64,000 nucleotides of DNA from Pycnococcus provasolii (lineage: Eukaryota > Chlorophyta > Pseudoscourfieldiophyceae > Pseudoscourfieldiales): contig CP150578.1 of the NCBI GenBank assembly GCA_049487715.1, positions 62,001 to 126,000 on the forward strand. The letters are read 5' to 3'. Below, in pieces: positions 57,501 through 64,000 of this stretch. Each line of letters starts with the position of its first letter. Positions within the stretch are counted from its first letter, which is position 1. The notes under the pieces are model-generated. The model saw only the letters and a list, made by a program, of their open reading frames with translations. It made no database searches and was not told the origin of the DNA. A program made the position numbers and the translations under genes.

Positions 57501-57651
57501 TGACACGTTGGTCGGCATGAAGTTCAACCTCAACAGCCGATCCACAGGTCAGTTGACGATGCGCTTGAGCAGCCAGGAGTCCAACAAGCTCGGGTATGCC
57601 GCAGTGATGCCTCTTGTGATTGCGCTGTGGGGACGTATCACCGACCCGTAG
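54574..57651 (+). CDS. TOC159: TOC159-family plastid outer-envelope import receptor
   Basis: The 1025-residue protein has the three-part TOC159 layout. The A domain (1-270) is acidic and repetitive (SEDGSSSEEEEEEVDVDVDDDFD). The AIG1-type GTPase domain (about 340-620) has P-loop GKAGTGKT (373-380), switch DTPG (about 425) and a THAASMPPE G4 region. The M domain (about 640-1025) has PAPDTPMPPTFDAEN, then GVTLDRMYNGF, and ends in a strand-rich region. It recognises transit peptides and works with TOC34 and TOC75 in precursor import. The linker 150-290 is Gln/Pro-rich. Confidence 0.95.
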   Translation: MGSPHSMSSYLDSIRKFYGGEEAADNNEAAEGGNEDGIGVGGSGSDSDSDSIPFSDSENSGEGSEGDSDVDYTISAPVRSQDARVFTSSSSEEVSEDGSSSEEEEEEVDVDVDDDFDEEEASEESASISASEISSSVDTATTTTTTKTENAPVPENIESGAVTSSKSTIMEPEQQQQQQEDMPPPTEQPTETAEEPPKQEEQQQPSEPTTRTYAAATATGGGSGGGSSMPSLPTVQRPRPTASAAAAAAPTQTQEVVAASQTQQQRSNDPRLSELHTYMRDLRIKWMRIASRLGKNDRHSVVAQVLYRINLAEERIADKLTRAPGTQPTPRRGPAQAVESFKPDTGERAEATELENTQGESAKLGVTITILMLGKAGTGKTETLRALLAEDPNADVPSADASGDGTSKPYVATGTVKGIELRVIDTPGLRTGAGDAATNQNNLRKVKTLTKKYKPDIVLYFDRHDIPSPNVAADVPLLWAITETFGSSLWYHAILVFTHAASMPPENNGQQIQYDLYKQRRTQISQNLVRQLSGNPGLMNPVSCVENSPKVRRNRAGEACLPDGTAWLPYLLLLISGSALLADANAKLQIWNLRNENEVGYGKLLDGEGGGVRGLLKRFGPRVLAGHVMKKVKGILMIHDKDAGGLNPLQRLMRQQQPPPMPFLLSNLITSRKPKKRDEGMLDKPPKSVLANMKVADRANLLKDIREQKEQELLESDEKITVPAPDTPMPPTFDAENLNAHRYRHLEGFQRWQFRPILDQQAYDHEDGVEGVTLDRMYNGFSLPDTLGGRRRWPCSLSGQLQKDKKSYSLTLDGEGTVHYGLDGEKGRASTTYGFDLQTVGDKEMLRTVRADARYKIMQGLKMGLGGNMCELRGQNYGYKAEARLRPMSWAKFNVAAGMMKSRVDKIPDAHGMNLELLLRSPLQTDTRDDEPQKKNDPFQLAMSASFMKWRNEVAKGMNINGQMLASSLIPDEYVGDTLVGMKFNLNSRSTGQLTMRLSSQESNKLGYAAVMPLVIALWGRITDP

Positions 57652-59257
57652 AGGGTCATCAACGTGTTGCGATGTCTGATGTGTTGAGGGGATGGGGGTA
57701 ATGAAAGTAAATAAAAAAAAAACAGGGAAGAAGAATTTACATCTATCAAACAATTTATTTTATTTTGGACAAAAAGCCATGGCATTTGTCAGAGATCAAA
57801 AGTGAGTGGTCACAAGACTCGTTGTTTCAGCCCAGGTTTGGCTCAGAAGACCGTCGTGAGATGATAAATAAGAGTCGATTCTCATCACACAAAAGCTCAA
57901 CGACTTGTCCAAAAAGCAAACAAAAAATGCGAATGCTTAAAGCCTGCGTGTATTGTACTTGGTTCGTTAGTATTGACAAATCTGCACGTAGTAAATGCAA
58001 GCGTAATATCCCTCTTGTAACTAGCAGACCTCGGCCGGCGCCGATTTCTATGCCATTGCACAGGAACGCCAACGGATGGGTCTGCTGCCACGCATGGCAA
58101 GCGTCCGCGGCATACTGTTCACTGAGCTTGCACACGATTTCGAGGCGCATGTTTCGTCACAGGCCTGATCCCCCTTGCGCTCGGTGGAAAGAGAAGTCGT
58201 TTTAATGTTGTAGTTCTGTTCACCAACACCGAGGTGCTGTACTCACAAATCCCACAAAGAGATTGTCATCATTGCGCCTGTATTTTTTCCCCCTAAACAA
58301 ATTCCTGCAACATTTCCGCGAAACGCACCTAGAAAACAAATATCAAAGGTGGGTTGTTAGATTTTGTTGTTGTTGTTGGGCACTCGTAACCACTCAAAAT
58401 GCATCAAAAGAGTTCAAAACTCCTCAACACGAGTACGATGAGGGACCCAAGATTTTCTCTTGCTGCCAGAAAAGAAGTAAGTTTCTCTTGTGTTGGAACA
58501 AGGACGTGGCATTGCGCCGCCAGTTCCGACCGTCATGGCAGCTTGTCTTCGCATTGTTGACAGCACACCTCATCAAAGCAAAGCAAAGCAAAGCTCGAAA
58601 CAAAGTTGCCAGATCAAAGCGTACCTTTTTCGGTTGGTCTGGGATCCGCACAGTACAGTTATTCAGCACGATACTGCGAAGGCAATATTTTCATGCGAAT
58701 TGTAGAACTCCGTTCCTATGTGGTGTCATCAAGTTGGAGAAAAAAAAAGGATGTCAGTTGGCTTTCCCGGCACGGTACTTCACGGTAATCAAAAGCCCGT
58801 CCAGTTATACCAGCTCGTTTCCTCTGCGGATGGCGTAACACCAATTGTCGCTACTAAAAATAAAAGCATTTCTGGCTGCCTGAAGTCGACCATCCGGGTA
58901 ATACAATCGCTTTCACAGAAAAAAACAAAAGAGAGAAAAAAAAAGAATTTACCTGTGAAGTATTGGATTCTGTGGGTTTTGGGTTTGTGTTGTGAGCAAA
59001 AAAATATGATATCCCGCACAACGATCATTTCTACATTCCCCCCGAAGGAGATCCGAAACGCATAGCAAGTGAGGACCATACGCAGCTACTTTGATCCGTG
59101 TAACTGAACCTCGGAAGGTTGATTTTATCTCGCTTCTGGGAACGAGTGCACTGACACTGGAAAATCGCCGGTGCACTAACTTAATAGAAGCCTAAATCCA
59201 TTTCGTTTTCTCTTGTCAAGGTGGGGGCAAAGTATGCAAAGCATATGACGTACCACT
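57652..59257. other. low-GC, gene-poor stretch between TOC159 and DPH3
   Basis: GC drops to about 40-43 percent in the parts I counted (58261-58380). No gene can be called with confidence. A 107-codon minus-strand frame (57827-58150) starts MRLEIVCKLSEQYAADACHAWQ and has a plausible internal splice pair. A 191-codon plus-strand frame (58263-58838) includes a GTAAGT site near 58475. Both could be exons of split genes. Confidence 0.4.
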
Positions 59258-59473
59258 TCATACGCAGAGTTCTTTCAGCAGCTCTTCCGCCTGGGATGAA
59301 TCGTACTCAACCTCGATGTACAGCGAACAGCTTGCGCATCGCGCAATCTCTTCGCCAGCACGTACATCGTCTGGTGTGAGCGTGAACACGTCTCCGCACG
59401 GGCACTCGTAGAAGAAATGCTGCTTTTCGCCGTCCCAGATCATTTCGTCGAGCGTCACGATTTCGTACGACAT
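59258..59473 (-). CDS. DPH3: DPH3, diphthamide biosynthesis zinc protein
   Basis: The 71-residue protein is a complete CSL-type zinc protein. The four metal ligands are Cys24 and Cys26 (CPCGD) and Cys46 and Cys49 (CASCS), followed by LYIEVEYD. It starts MSYEIVTLDEMIWDGEKQHFFYECPCGD, matching DPH3. DPH3 (KTI11) carries electrons to the DPH1-DPH2 radical enzyme in the first step of diphthamide formation on EF2, and also supports Elongator-linked tRNA modification. It is embedded in a low-GC, gene-poor stretch. Confidence 0.95.
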   Translation of the reverse strand: MSYEIVTLDEMIWDGEKQHFFYECPCGDVFTLTPDDVRAGEEIARCASCSLYIEVEYDSSQAEELLKELCV

Positions 59474-61421
59474 GTTCTGCGTGATAAATTTATGGGAAGG
59501 AGGAGCTGTGTGAGAGGATGTGTTCGCAGAAGTTGTGAAGGCAAATTTGCAAGCTTGTCGTCGCTGCCATCTGCATTGCCACGCCGAAACGGCTCAGGTA
59601 AATCCCTTATCGCTTTCAATCTCAACACGAAAATAAAAATTCAGAAACTCTAGTCCGATGTGTGAAATTGCGTTGCTTCGTCACGGCCGTCGTCGCGACA
59701 TTCTGCACTCGGAAAGGAATCAGCACAGTGAGGTAGTGAATCTCCTTTTTCTCTTGGCATCAGGCTAGATGGGCCTGGATACATAACACGGACCAATGGA
59801 AAAGTTTGCATAATCCTTTTCCTTTCCGAGGCATATGAAGCAGTGGCGGGCAAGCAGTGGCTCTTCTCAGGCAGTCTCTCGAAGCGTCCCTTTTCTCGTC
59901 TCTGGCTTAATTTGTCGTCGTCGTCGTCGTCGTCGTCAACCTCTTTTTGCAACGCAACAAAAAAAGCAGAACAAAAACCCTTTCATTTTTTTCAATCTCG
60001 GGATCAGATGCATGGTTCTGGCTTGCATAACTCCGGCCGAGTCGTCGCAACGTCTCGTCGGAGCGGATATAGAATACGAGCAGCTGGCGTAGCTGCCGCG
60101 GCACGATTAGAATCAACTTCATTCATAAGGGGAAAGAATAGTGTCCTCACGCCCCAAAGATTTGTTTGTTGAGAGAATTTGCTTGCAGTGTTGTTGGTTG
60201 CTTGCGATTGGAGAACATGAGACAAATGCGCCGCACGAGAAATGGTGCAGGAAACGAGAGAAGAGAAGAGAAGAGAAGAGCGTGCTGCTGCTGACGTGAT
60301 TCGAGAAGAGAAGGGCAAGTGCGCAGTCAGTCATCAGACACACGTACATACCTTGAAAAATGAGCCCAGCGGTTTCTCTTCTGTGTGTTTGTTTGTTTGT
60401 TTGTTTGTTTTGTGCGTTGTCAGAGAAAAAAAATGCTTTGCTTGTAAACTGTTGAGAGACGGTCACCCCCTTCCCATCACAACACAACACAACACAACAC
60501 AAGACAACGTGTTTGTTTCGCTCAGCAGTAGCTGGTTCAAACGTGAGTTCTGGAAACGTAGAATTCTCTTCATCGAGATGTTAAACACTCTCGAAGCGAG
60601 CTGGGATTAATAACGTCATAGATCGTCATTGCGAAACGACCAAACCACCACCCTTTGAAAAAAGCAAAACCTACTAGAAAAAACAAAGCATTGTTGTCTG
60701 GGATCACGGTCACGCCCATTGGACTAAGGCTTAAAAGTTGTCCTTTCATGTTGGTTATCGTCGGACTGGGGCGGCATCCTGTATGGATATATATGGAGTC
60801 CTCATCTCCCAGACAGACACACCACACCAGTGGTACCCGTAGCCAACCCGTAACCACAAAACACACAAAAAAACCACAAAAAAACAAAAACAAAACAAAA
60901 ACAAAAACACACAAGAAGAAGAAGTGACTCACCTACCAACGAAGAAGAGATATTAGAAGTATGCGTTCGTTCCCTTCACCGAGAAGAGATAGAAGTACAG
61001 TAAGCGTTCCCTTGCGCACCGCACAGCGCGCCGCCACAGATTCCACTACTCCGGCATGAGGAGCCTGTGAGGAGGGGGAGAATGGAGAGGGACCGGGTAA
61101 AACTGGGCACGGGTGGCGGCGCAACAGGACGGGGGGTGGAAAGGGAGAGGGGAGGGAAGGGGGATCCATCCTTGCACCAACGCGATTGCCTTCCCTTTCC
61201 CTTTCATTCGGGGTTAAAATTAGAATGCCTTGAAGAAGGAGTTCGTTTAGGGGTTCCCAGGGTTCTTCTTCTTAGAGAGTTGGAGGGGTTTCGGGGTTTC
61301 GGGGTTTCGGGGTTTCGGGGAGGTCTCCAACCCTGACGTTGTTACCCTGCAGGGCCTTGGGCGTTTTAACTTTTAAGGTTTATCCTCTCCGCTCTTACCC
61401 CTCCCCTCGCTCGCGGAAGAC
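59474..61421. other. low-GC stretch between DPH3 and the binding-protein-like gene
   Basis: No gene can be called. A minus-strand frame at 59650-59930 encodes an Asp run followed by RFERLPEKSHCLPATASYASERKRIMQ-type sequence in short, and another short one starts at 60129 (MNEVDSNRAAAATPAARILY); they may be exons of one split gene. Microsatellites: GTC (59914-59937), GAAAAG-type (60257-60280), GTTT (60387-60410), AACAC (60479-60501). GGGGTTTC is repeated five times at 61286-61322. Confidence 0.4.
61286..61322 (+). repeat. (GGGGTTTC)n short tandem repeat
   Basis: About four to five GGGGTTTCG-type units in the spacer upstream of the binding-protein-like gene. It resembles the C-rich non-canonical tracts upstream of other genes (reverse complement CGAAACCCC, also at 47490-47560). 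Confidence 0.8.
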
Positions 61422-63119
61422 ATGATGCTTGGTTTCGCCTCGTCACACACTTATATTTTAATCCCGCACCTCGGCTCCAGGCATTGGCTTGTCACTTCAC
61501 TGACCAGTACTGGGTGGATAGATACGTGTGGTGGATGCCTCTTCATCTTTCCACATCCTTCCTCTTGGCTGTCTTTCCTTCTTCGTCTTAATCTTTTTTG
61601 TATATCCGTCTCGGCATCGGCATCTCCGCCATCTTGTCCTCCTTTACCTTCGTTTCAGCCGTTAACGCACACGTTTTCGGCACCACCAGCATCATCAATC
61701 TACCCTTCCGTTGGCCTGGGAAAGACGTCGTCATCATCATCTTATACTGTTGTGCTCACGGGACTCTCTGGTTCGATTGCAAGCATACAAGTTAAGCGTA
61801 ACCTTGGTATTTTCGAAACGAAACCGACAGTCACGGTCAAAGAATCCAGCGCAGCTCTCTCGCTCACGGGAACGGACGCACTAGCCAACTTCACGCTCGC
61901 GTCGTGCTTAACACCCAAAACAACCACCAAAACAACGGCAAAAAAAAAGACGACACTGCTAACGTCCGCGACTGCTCCTAAGTCTATGATGCTCGTACCC
62001 TTCGCCGTATCGACAATGCAACGCTCACCACTGCTGACGTGTGCCGTGCTGGCCCTGGCGATCTTCGTCGGACACGCCTCTGCCGAAGGCAATAACTGTG
62101 CGACGTCGTCGTCGATGGAAATCAACTTACCTCCGACGTTCCGTGAGCCGCCAGTTCCAGGAATCATGCCCGGAAGCGAGAAGCCGAAGCTCATTCTCGC
62201 ACAGGACGTTGACTGGCCGCCGTACGCGTTCATCGGCCAGCCGCCCGCGTCAGACTTCGACGTCGCGGGATTCGGACACGACGTGGCTCACGGCATGGCG
62301 CCCATGTGCGGCATCGAGGTTGTCACCGTCCAGACCGCGTGGGCGGAGTGTTGGGGCGATAACAAAATTGGACCCGGACTTCAGGCTGGCGAGTTCCACG
62401 GGTGCATGACATACACGCATACGATCGGCGCGCGCAACCGCTACATGGAGTTCAGCAACGGCATTCTGCAGGCGAACAAGCCTGCTGGTATCCTCACCCG
62501 CCTGAAGGATGACGGCACGCCTCACATCACGTCTGATTCCACTCTCGAAGGCTTGAAGATTGCTGACGTGAACGGCTGGGCGCCCACGCCGGACGGCCTC
62601 GCGCTGGTGAAGAACAAGTGTACAGGCAAGCACTTCTCAGGATACGAGCTCGTGGTGCCTGAAGCGAGCGGGAACGACGCTGCGATGAAGCTCCTCATGA
62701 ATGGCACGGTGGACGGCGTTTTCATTTACGCGGATCAGGCCCACAACTACAACTGCGATCCTTCGGTGTTGGCAGCCAACGACGTGACGCCCGAGTGGGA
62801 TTGCGACCTTTGGGCGGGCTTCGGGACGAAGTACGCGTACGTGCAGACTGGCATGTTTGGACATGCGTACAACGGCACGACGCTGACAATCTCCAAGCGC
62901 GGCTCTGGAATTGCCGCGAACATCGTCAACCCGTGCCTGGAGAAGTTCATGGCGACGAAGGAGTACTACGACGTGTGCAAGAAGCACGGCTTCGAGAGCA
63001 GCTGCTATCCCAACGAGTTCTTTCCGGCTGAGCTCAAAGACAAGCCTCCGAAGACGTGGGAGCTTGCGACTAACAAGCTCACCACGACCTGTGCGGATGG
63101 TTACTGCCCGTGCAAGTGA
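61422..63119 (+). CDS. periplasmic-binding-protein-like (SBP family 3 fold) protein
   Basis: The frame gives 565 residues from 61422. The recognised part is about 250-540, with KLILAQDVDWPPYAFIGQ, FDVAGFGHDVAHGMA, LTRLKDDGTPH and DGVFIYADQA, a type 2 periplasmic binding fold as in bacterial amino-acid-binding proteins and glutamate-receptor ligand domains. A signal-like segment MQRSPLLTCAVLALAIFVGHASAEG in short form begins at 62016 and is the most likely start if the protein is secreted. The preceding frame (61790-62015) still uses genome-typical codons, so a longer N-terminus cannot be excluded. There is no channel domain. The C-terminus is Cys-rich (CADGYCPCK). Ligand unknown. Confidence 0.75.
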   Translation: MMLGFASSHTYILIPHLGSRHWLVTSLTSTGWIDTCGGCLFIFPHPSSWLSFLLRLNLFCISVSASASPPSCPPLPSFQPLTHTFSAPPASSIYPSVGLGKTSSSSSYTVVLTGLSGSIASIQVKRNLGIFETKPTVTVKESSAALSLTGTDALANFTLASCLTPKTTTKTTAKKKTTLLTSATAPKSMMLVPFAVSTMQRSPLLTCAVLALAIFVGHASAEGNNCATSSSMEINLPPTFREPPVPGIMPGSEKPKLILAQDVDWPPYAFIGQPPASDFDVAGFGHDVAHGMAPMCGIEVVTVQTAWAECWGDNKIGPGLQAGEFHGCMTYTHTIGARNRYMEFSNGILQANKPAGILTRLKDDGTPHITSDSTLEGLKIADVNGWAPTPDGLALVKNKCTGKHFSGYELVVPEASGNDAAMKLLMNGTVDGVFIYADQAHNYNCDPSVLAANDVTPEWDCDLWAGFGTKYAYVQTGMFGHAYNGTTLTISKRGSGIAANIVNPCLEKFMATKEYYDVCKKHGFESSCYPNEFFPAELKDKPPKTWELATNKLTTTCADGYCPCK

Positions 63120-63622
63120 ATCATTCAAGGGACAACAATTTAATCACCTAATCACCTAATCACTACTAATTTAATCAAATATAATCAATTAATCTTAATC
63201 AACTAAGCTTTCGTACAGTACTTATGTGAATAGTAACAGTCTGTTTGTTGTTGTTGGTGACTTGGTGGTGGTGGTGTTGCTACAGGCACGCGTGTGTAAG
63301 ATCACCTAAAGCCAAAGGAAGACAGATACTTATAATACGGCATCAACAACAAACATCATACAGCGTATACAGTACAGCTCGTGTGCAAGCTGCACCCAAA
63401 GGCAGTCGTCGTGCGTTATGTAACTTGTAAGTTCTGTAACACCCGGACGGGCGGAAGGGGTAAGTGGGAATTGTTTGGGGGTTGGGAATGGAATTGGGGG
63501 TTGGAACTGGGACGTGGTGTTGGGATTCCCCCCTAATGAGAGTATGCGTTTTCGAAGCTTCCTTGAATTGAAATCCGTTGAGCCTCATCACCTCAGCCAG
63601 AGCTCACACACTCACTCCTCCC
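63120..63622. other. spacer, binding-protein-like / J-domain gene
   Basis: No gene. It contains TAATCAC short repeats (63140-63200), GTTGGTGGTGGTG sequence (63250-63280), and G-rich GGGGGTTGGGAATGG tracts (63470-63520) just upstream of the J-domain gene. Confidence 0.6.
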
Positions 63623-64000
63623 ATGTCGTCGGCTGCTCATGGGCATGGCGAACAGCTCACCGATATCCTGACGACAACATTTGACCTCCCTTCAGAAGCT
63701 ACGGAAACTGCGTTGAAATCTGCATACCGCGCGCTTGCCCTAAAACTACACCCTGACAAAAATCAACATTTAAGTCCAGCCTGTAAGTCCTCTGCTCTGG
63801 CGCTTTTCAAGTCGGTTTCGTCCCGGTACCAGTTGGCTCTGGAACTCATTCGGAAACGAGATCGTGGTGATTTTACGCATGAAGCTGCTGACAATGACAA
63901 TGCTGACAATGAAAGTGACGCATTTCACCAGTCCTCATCAACAACTTCAACACGCAAGTACTTCAACGAGCCGTCTCCCGGCGCGTTCCTCGACCCAACC
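63623..64000 (+). CDS. J-domain protein, 5' part (cut by window end)
   Basis: From ATG at 63623 the frame is open to the window end (126 residues). Residues 12-75 form a J domain: the ILTTTFDLPSEATETALKSAYRALALKLHPDKN segment carries the invariant HPDK tripeptide core (His-Pro-Asp), followed by a helix (FKSVSSRYQLALELI). It is therefore a DnaJ/HSP40 co-chaperone that stimulates HSP70. Residues 85-120 are Asp/Asn/Ser-rich. The C-terminal architecture lies outside the window. It resembles short or RNF141/DnaJB12-like J proteins, but that cannot be resolved. Confidence 0.85.
   Translation, partial: MSSAAHGHGEQLTDILTTTFDLPSEATETALKSAYRALALKLHPDKNQHLSPACKSSALALFKSVSSRYQLALELIRKRDRGDFTHEAADNDNADNESDAFHQSSSTTSTRKYFNEPSPGAFLDPT

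Noticed and set aside
58263-58838. 191-codon plus-strand frame in the low-GC stretch
   Set aside because: Long for low GC but composition is random-like and a GTAAGT donor interrupts it; kept only as a possible exon source.

Overview
The window is nuclear DNA from a small green alga (Viridiplantae, probably a compact prasinophyte-type chlorophyte). The evidence is a nuclear-encoded photosystem I subunit PsaE with a transit peptide, a TOC159 plastid import receptor with an acidic domain, an Alfin-like domain (a green-lineage family), a lumen-targeted FKBP, and eukaryotic housekeeping genes (STT3, CDC73, RFC4, MAF1, MOB1, DcpS, DPH3). The species is not named with confidence. I support 33 genes in 64 kb. 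Most are single long open frames with C-ending codons. Clear introns were resolved in only two genes (LysM protein, PsaE) and are suspected at the 5' ends of three others (CCDC6-like, Ala/Lys-rich anchor protein, two-pass membrane protein).

Layout. 0-12 kb: 3' end of an unknown gene, diacylglycerol-lipase-like protein (-), OGFOD2-like oxygenase (+), CDC73 (-), a Patched/Dispatched-like RND protein (+), CCDC6-like coiled coil (-). 12-25.5 kb: mitochondrial/plastid-type HAD phosphatase (+), MOB1 (-), lumenal twin FKBP (-), bicupin (+), RFC4 (-), spliced LysM protein (-), prolyl 4-hydroxylase (+), unknown Ala/Lys-rich anchored protein (-), 3-hydroxyacyl-CoA dehydrogenase (-). 25.8-37.5 kb: peroxisomal NAD carrier-like protein (-), MAF1 (+), small plastid membrane protein (-), LRR protein (-), secreted phospholipase A2-like protein (+), SERINC (-), Alfin-domain protein without a PHD finger (+). 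37.5-51.9 kb: peroxisomal Lon (-), YabN-like methylase (-), STT3 (+), DcpS (-), PsaE (+), two-pass membrane protein (-), riboflavin synthase (+). 51.9-54.5 kb: a gene-poor insert with a perfect 217-bp tandem duplication and 38-bp direct repeats. 54.5-64 kb: TOC159 (+), a low-GC gene-poor stretch around DPH3 (-), a periplasmic-binding-protein-like protein (+), and the 5' end of a J-domain gene (+) cut by the window edge.

How the genes relate. They are mostly unrelated housekeeping, plastid, peroxisome and secretory functions, so this is not an operon-like cluster. The adjacent peroxisomal NAD carrier and NAD-dependent 3-hydroxyacyl-CoA dehydrogenase, with the peroxisomal Lon 11 kb away, make a loose peroxisome theme. 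Strands alternate so often that most spacers are divergent or convergent.

The most striking signal is not a gene. Arrays of telomere-type repeat (CCCTAA/TTAGGG), and related C-rich tracts, sit in spacers that contain at least one gene start. They are absent from every convergent (3'-to-3') spacer. A GGGGCCCC element follows the same rule. This suggests that telomere-like arrays work as promoter or chromatin-boundary elements across this genome.
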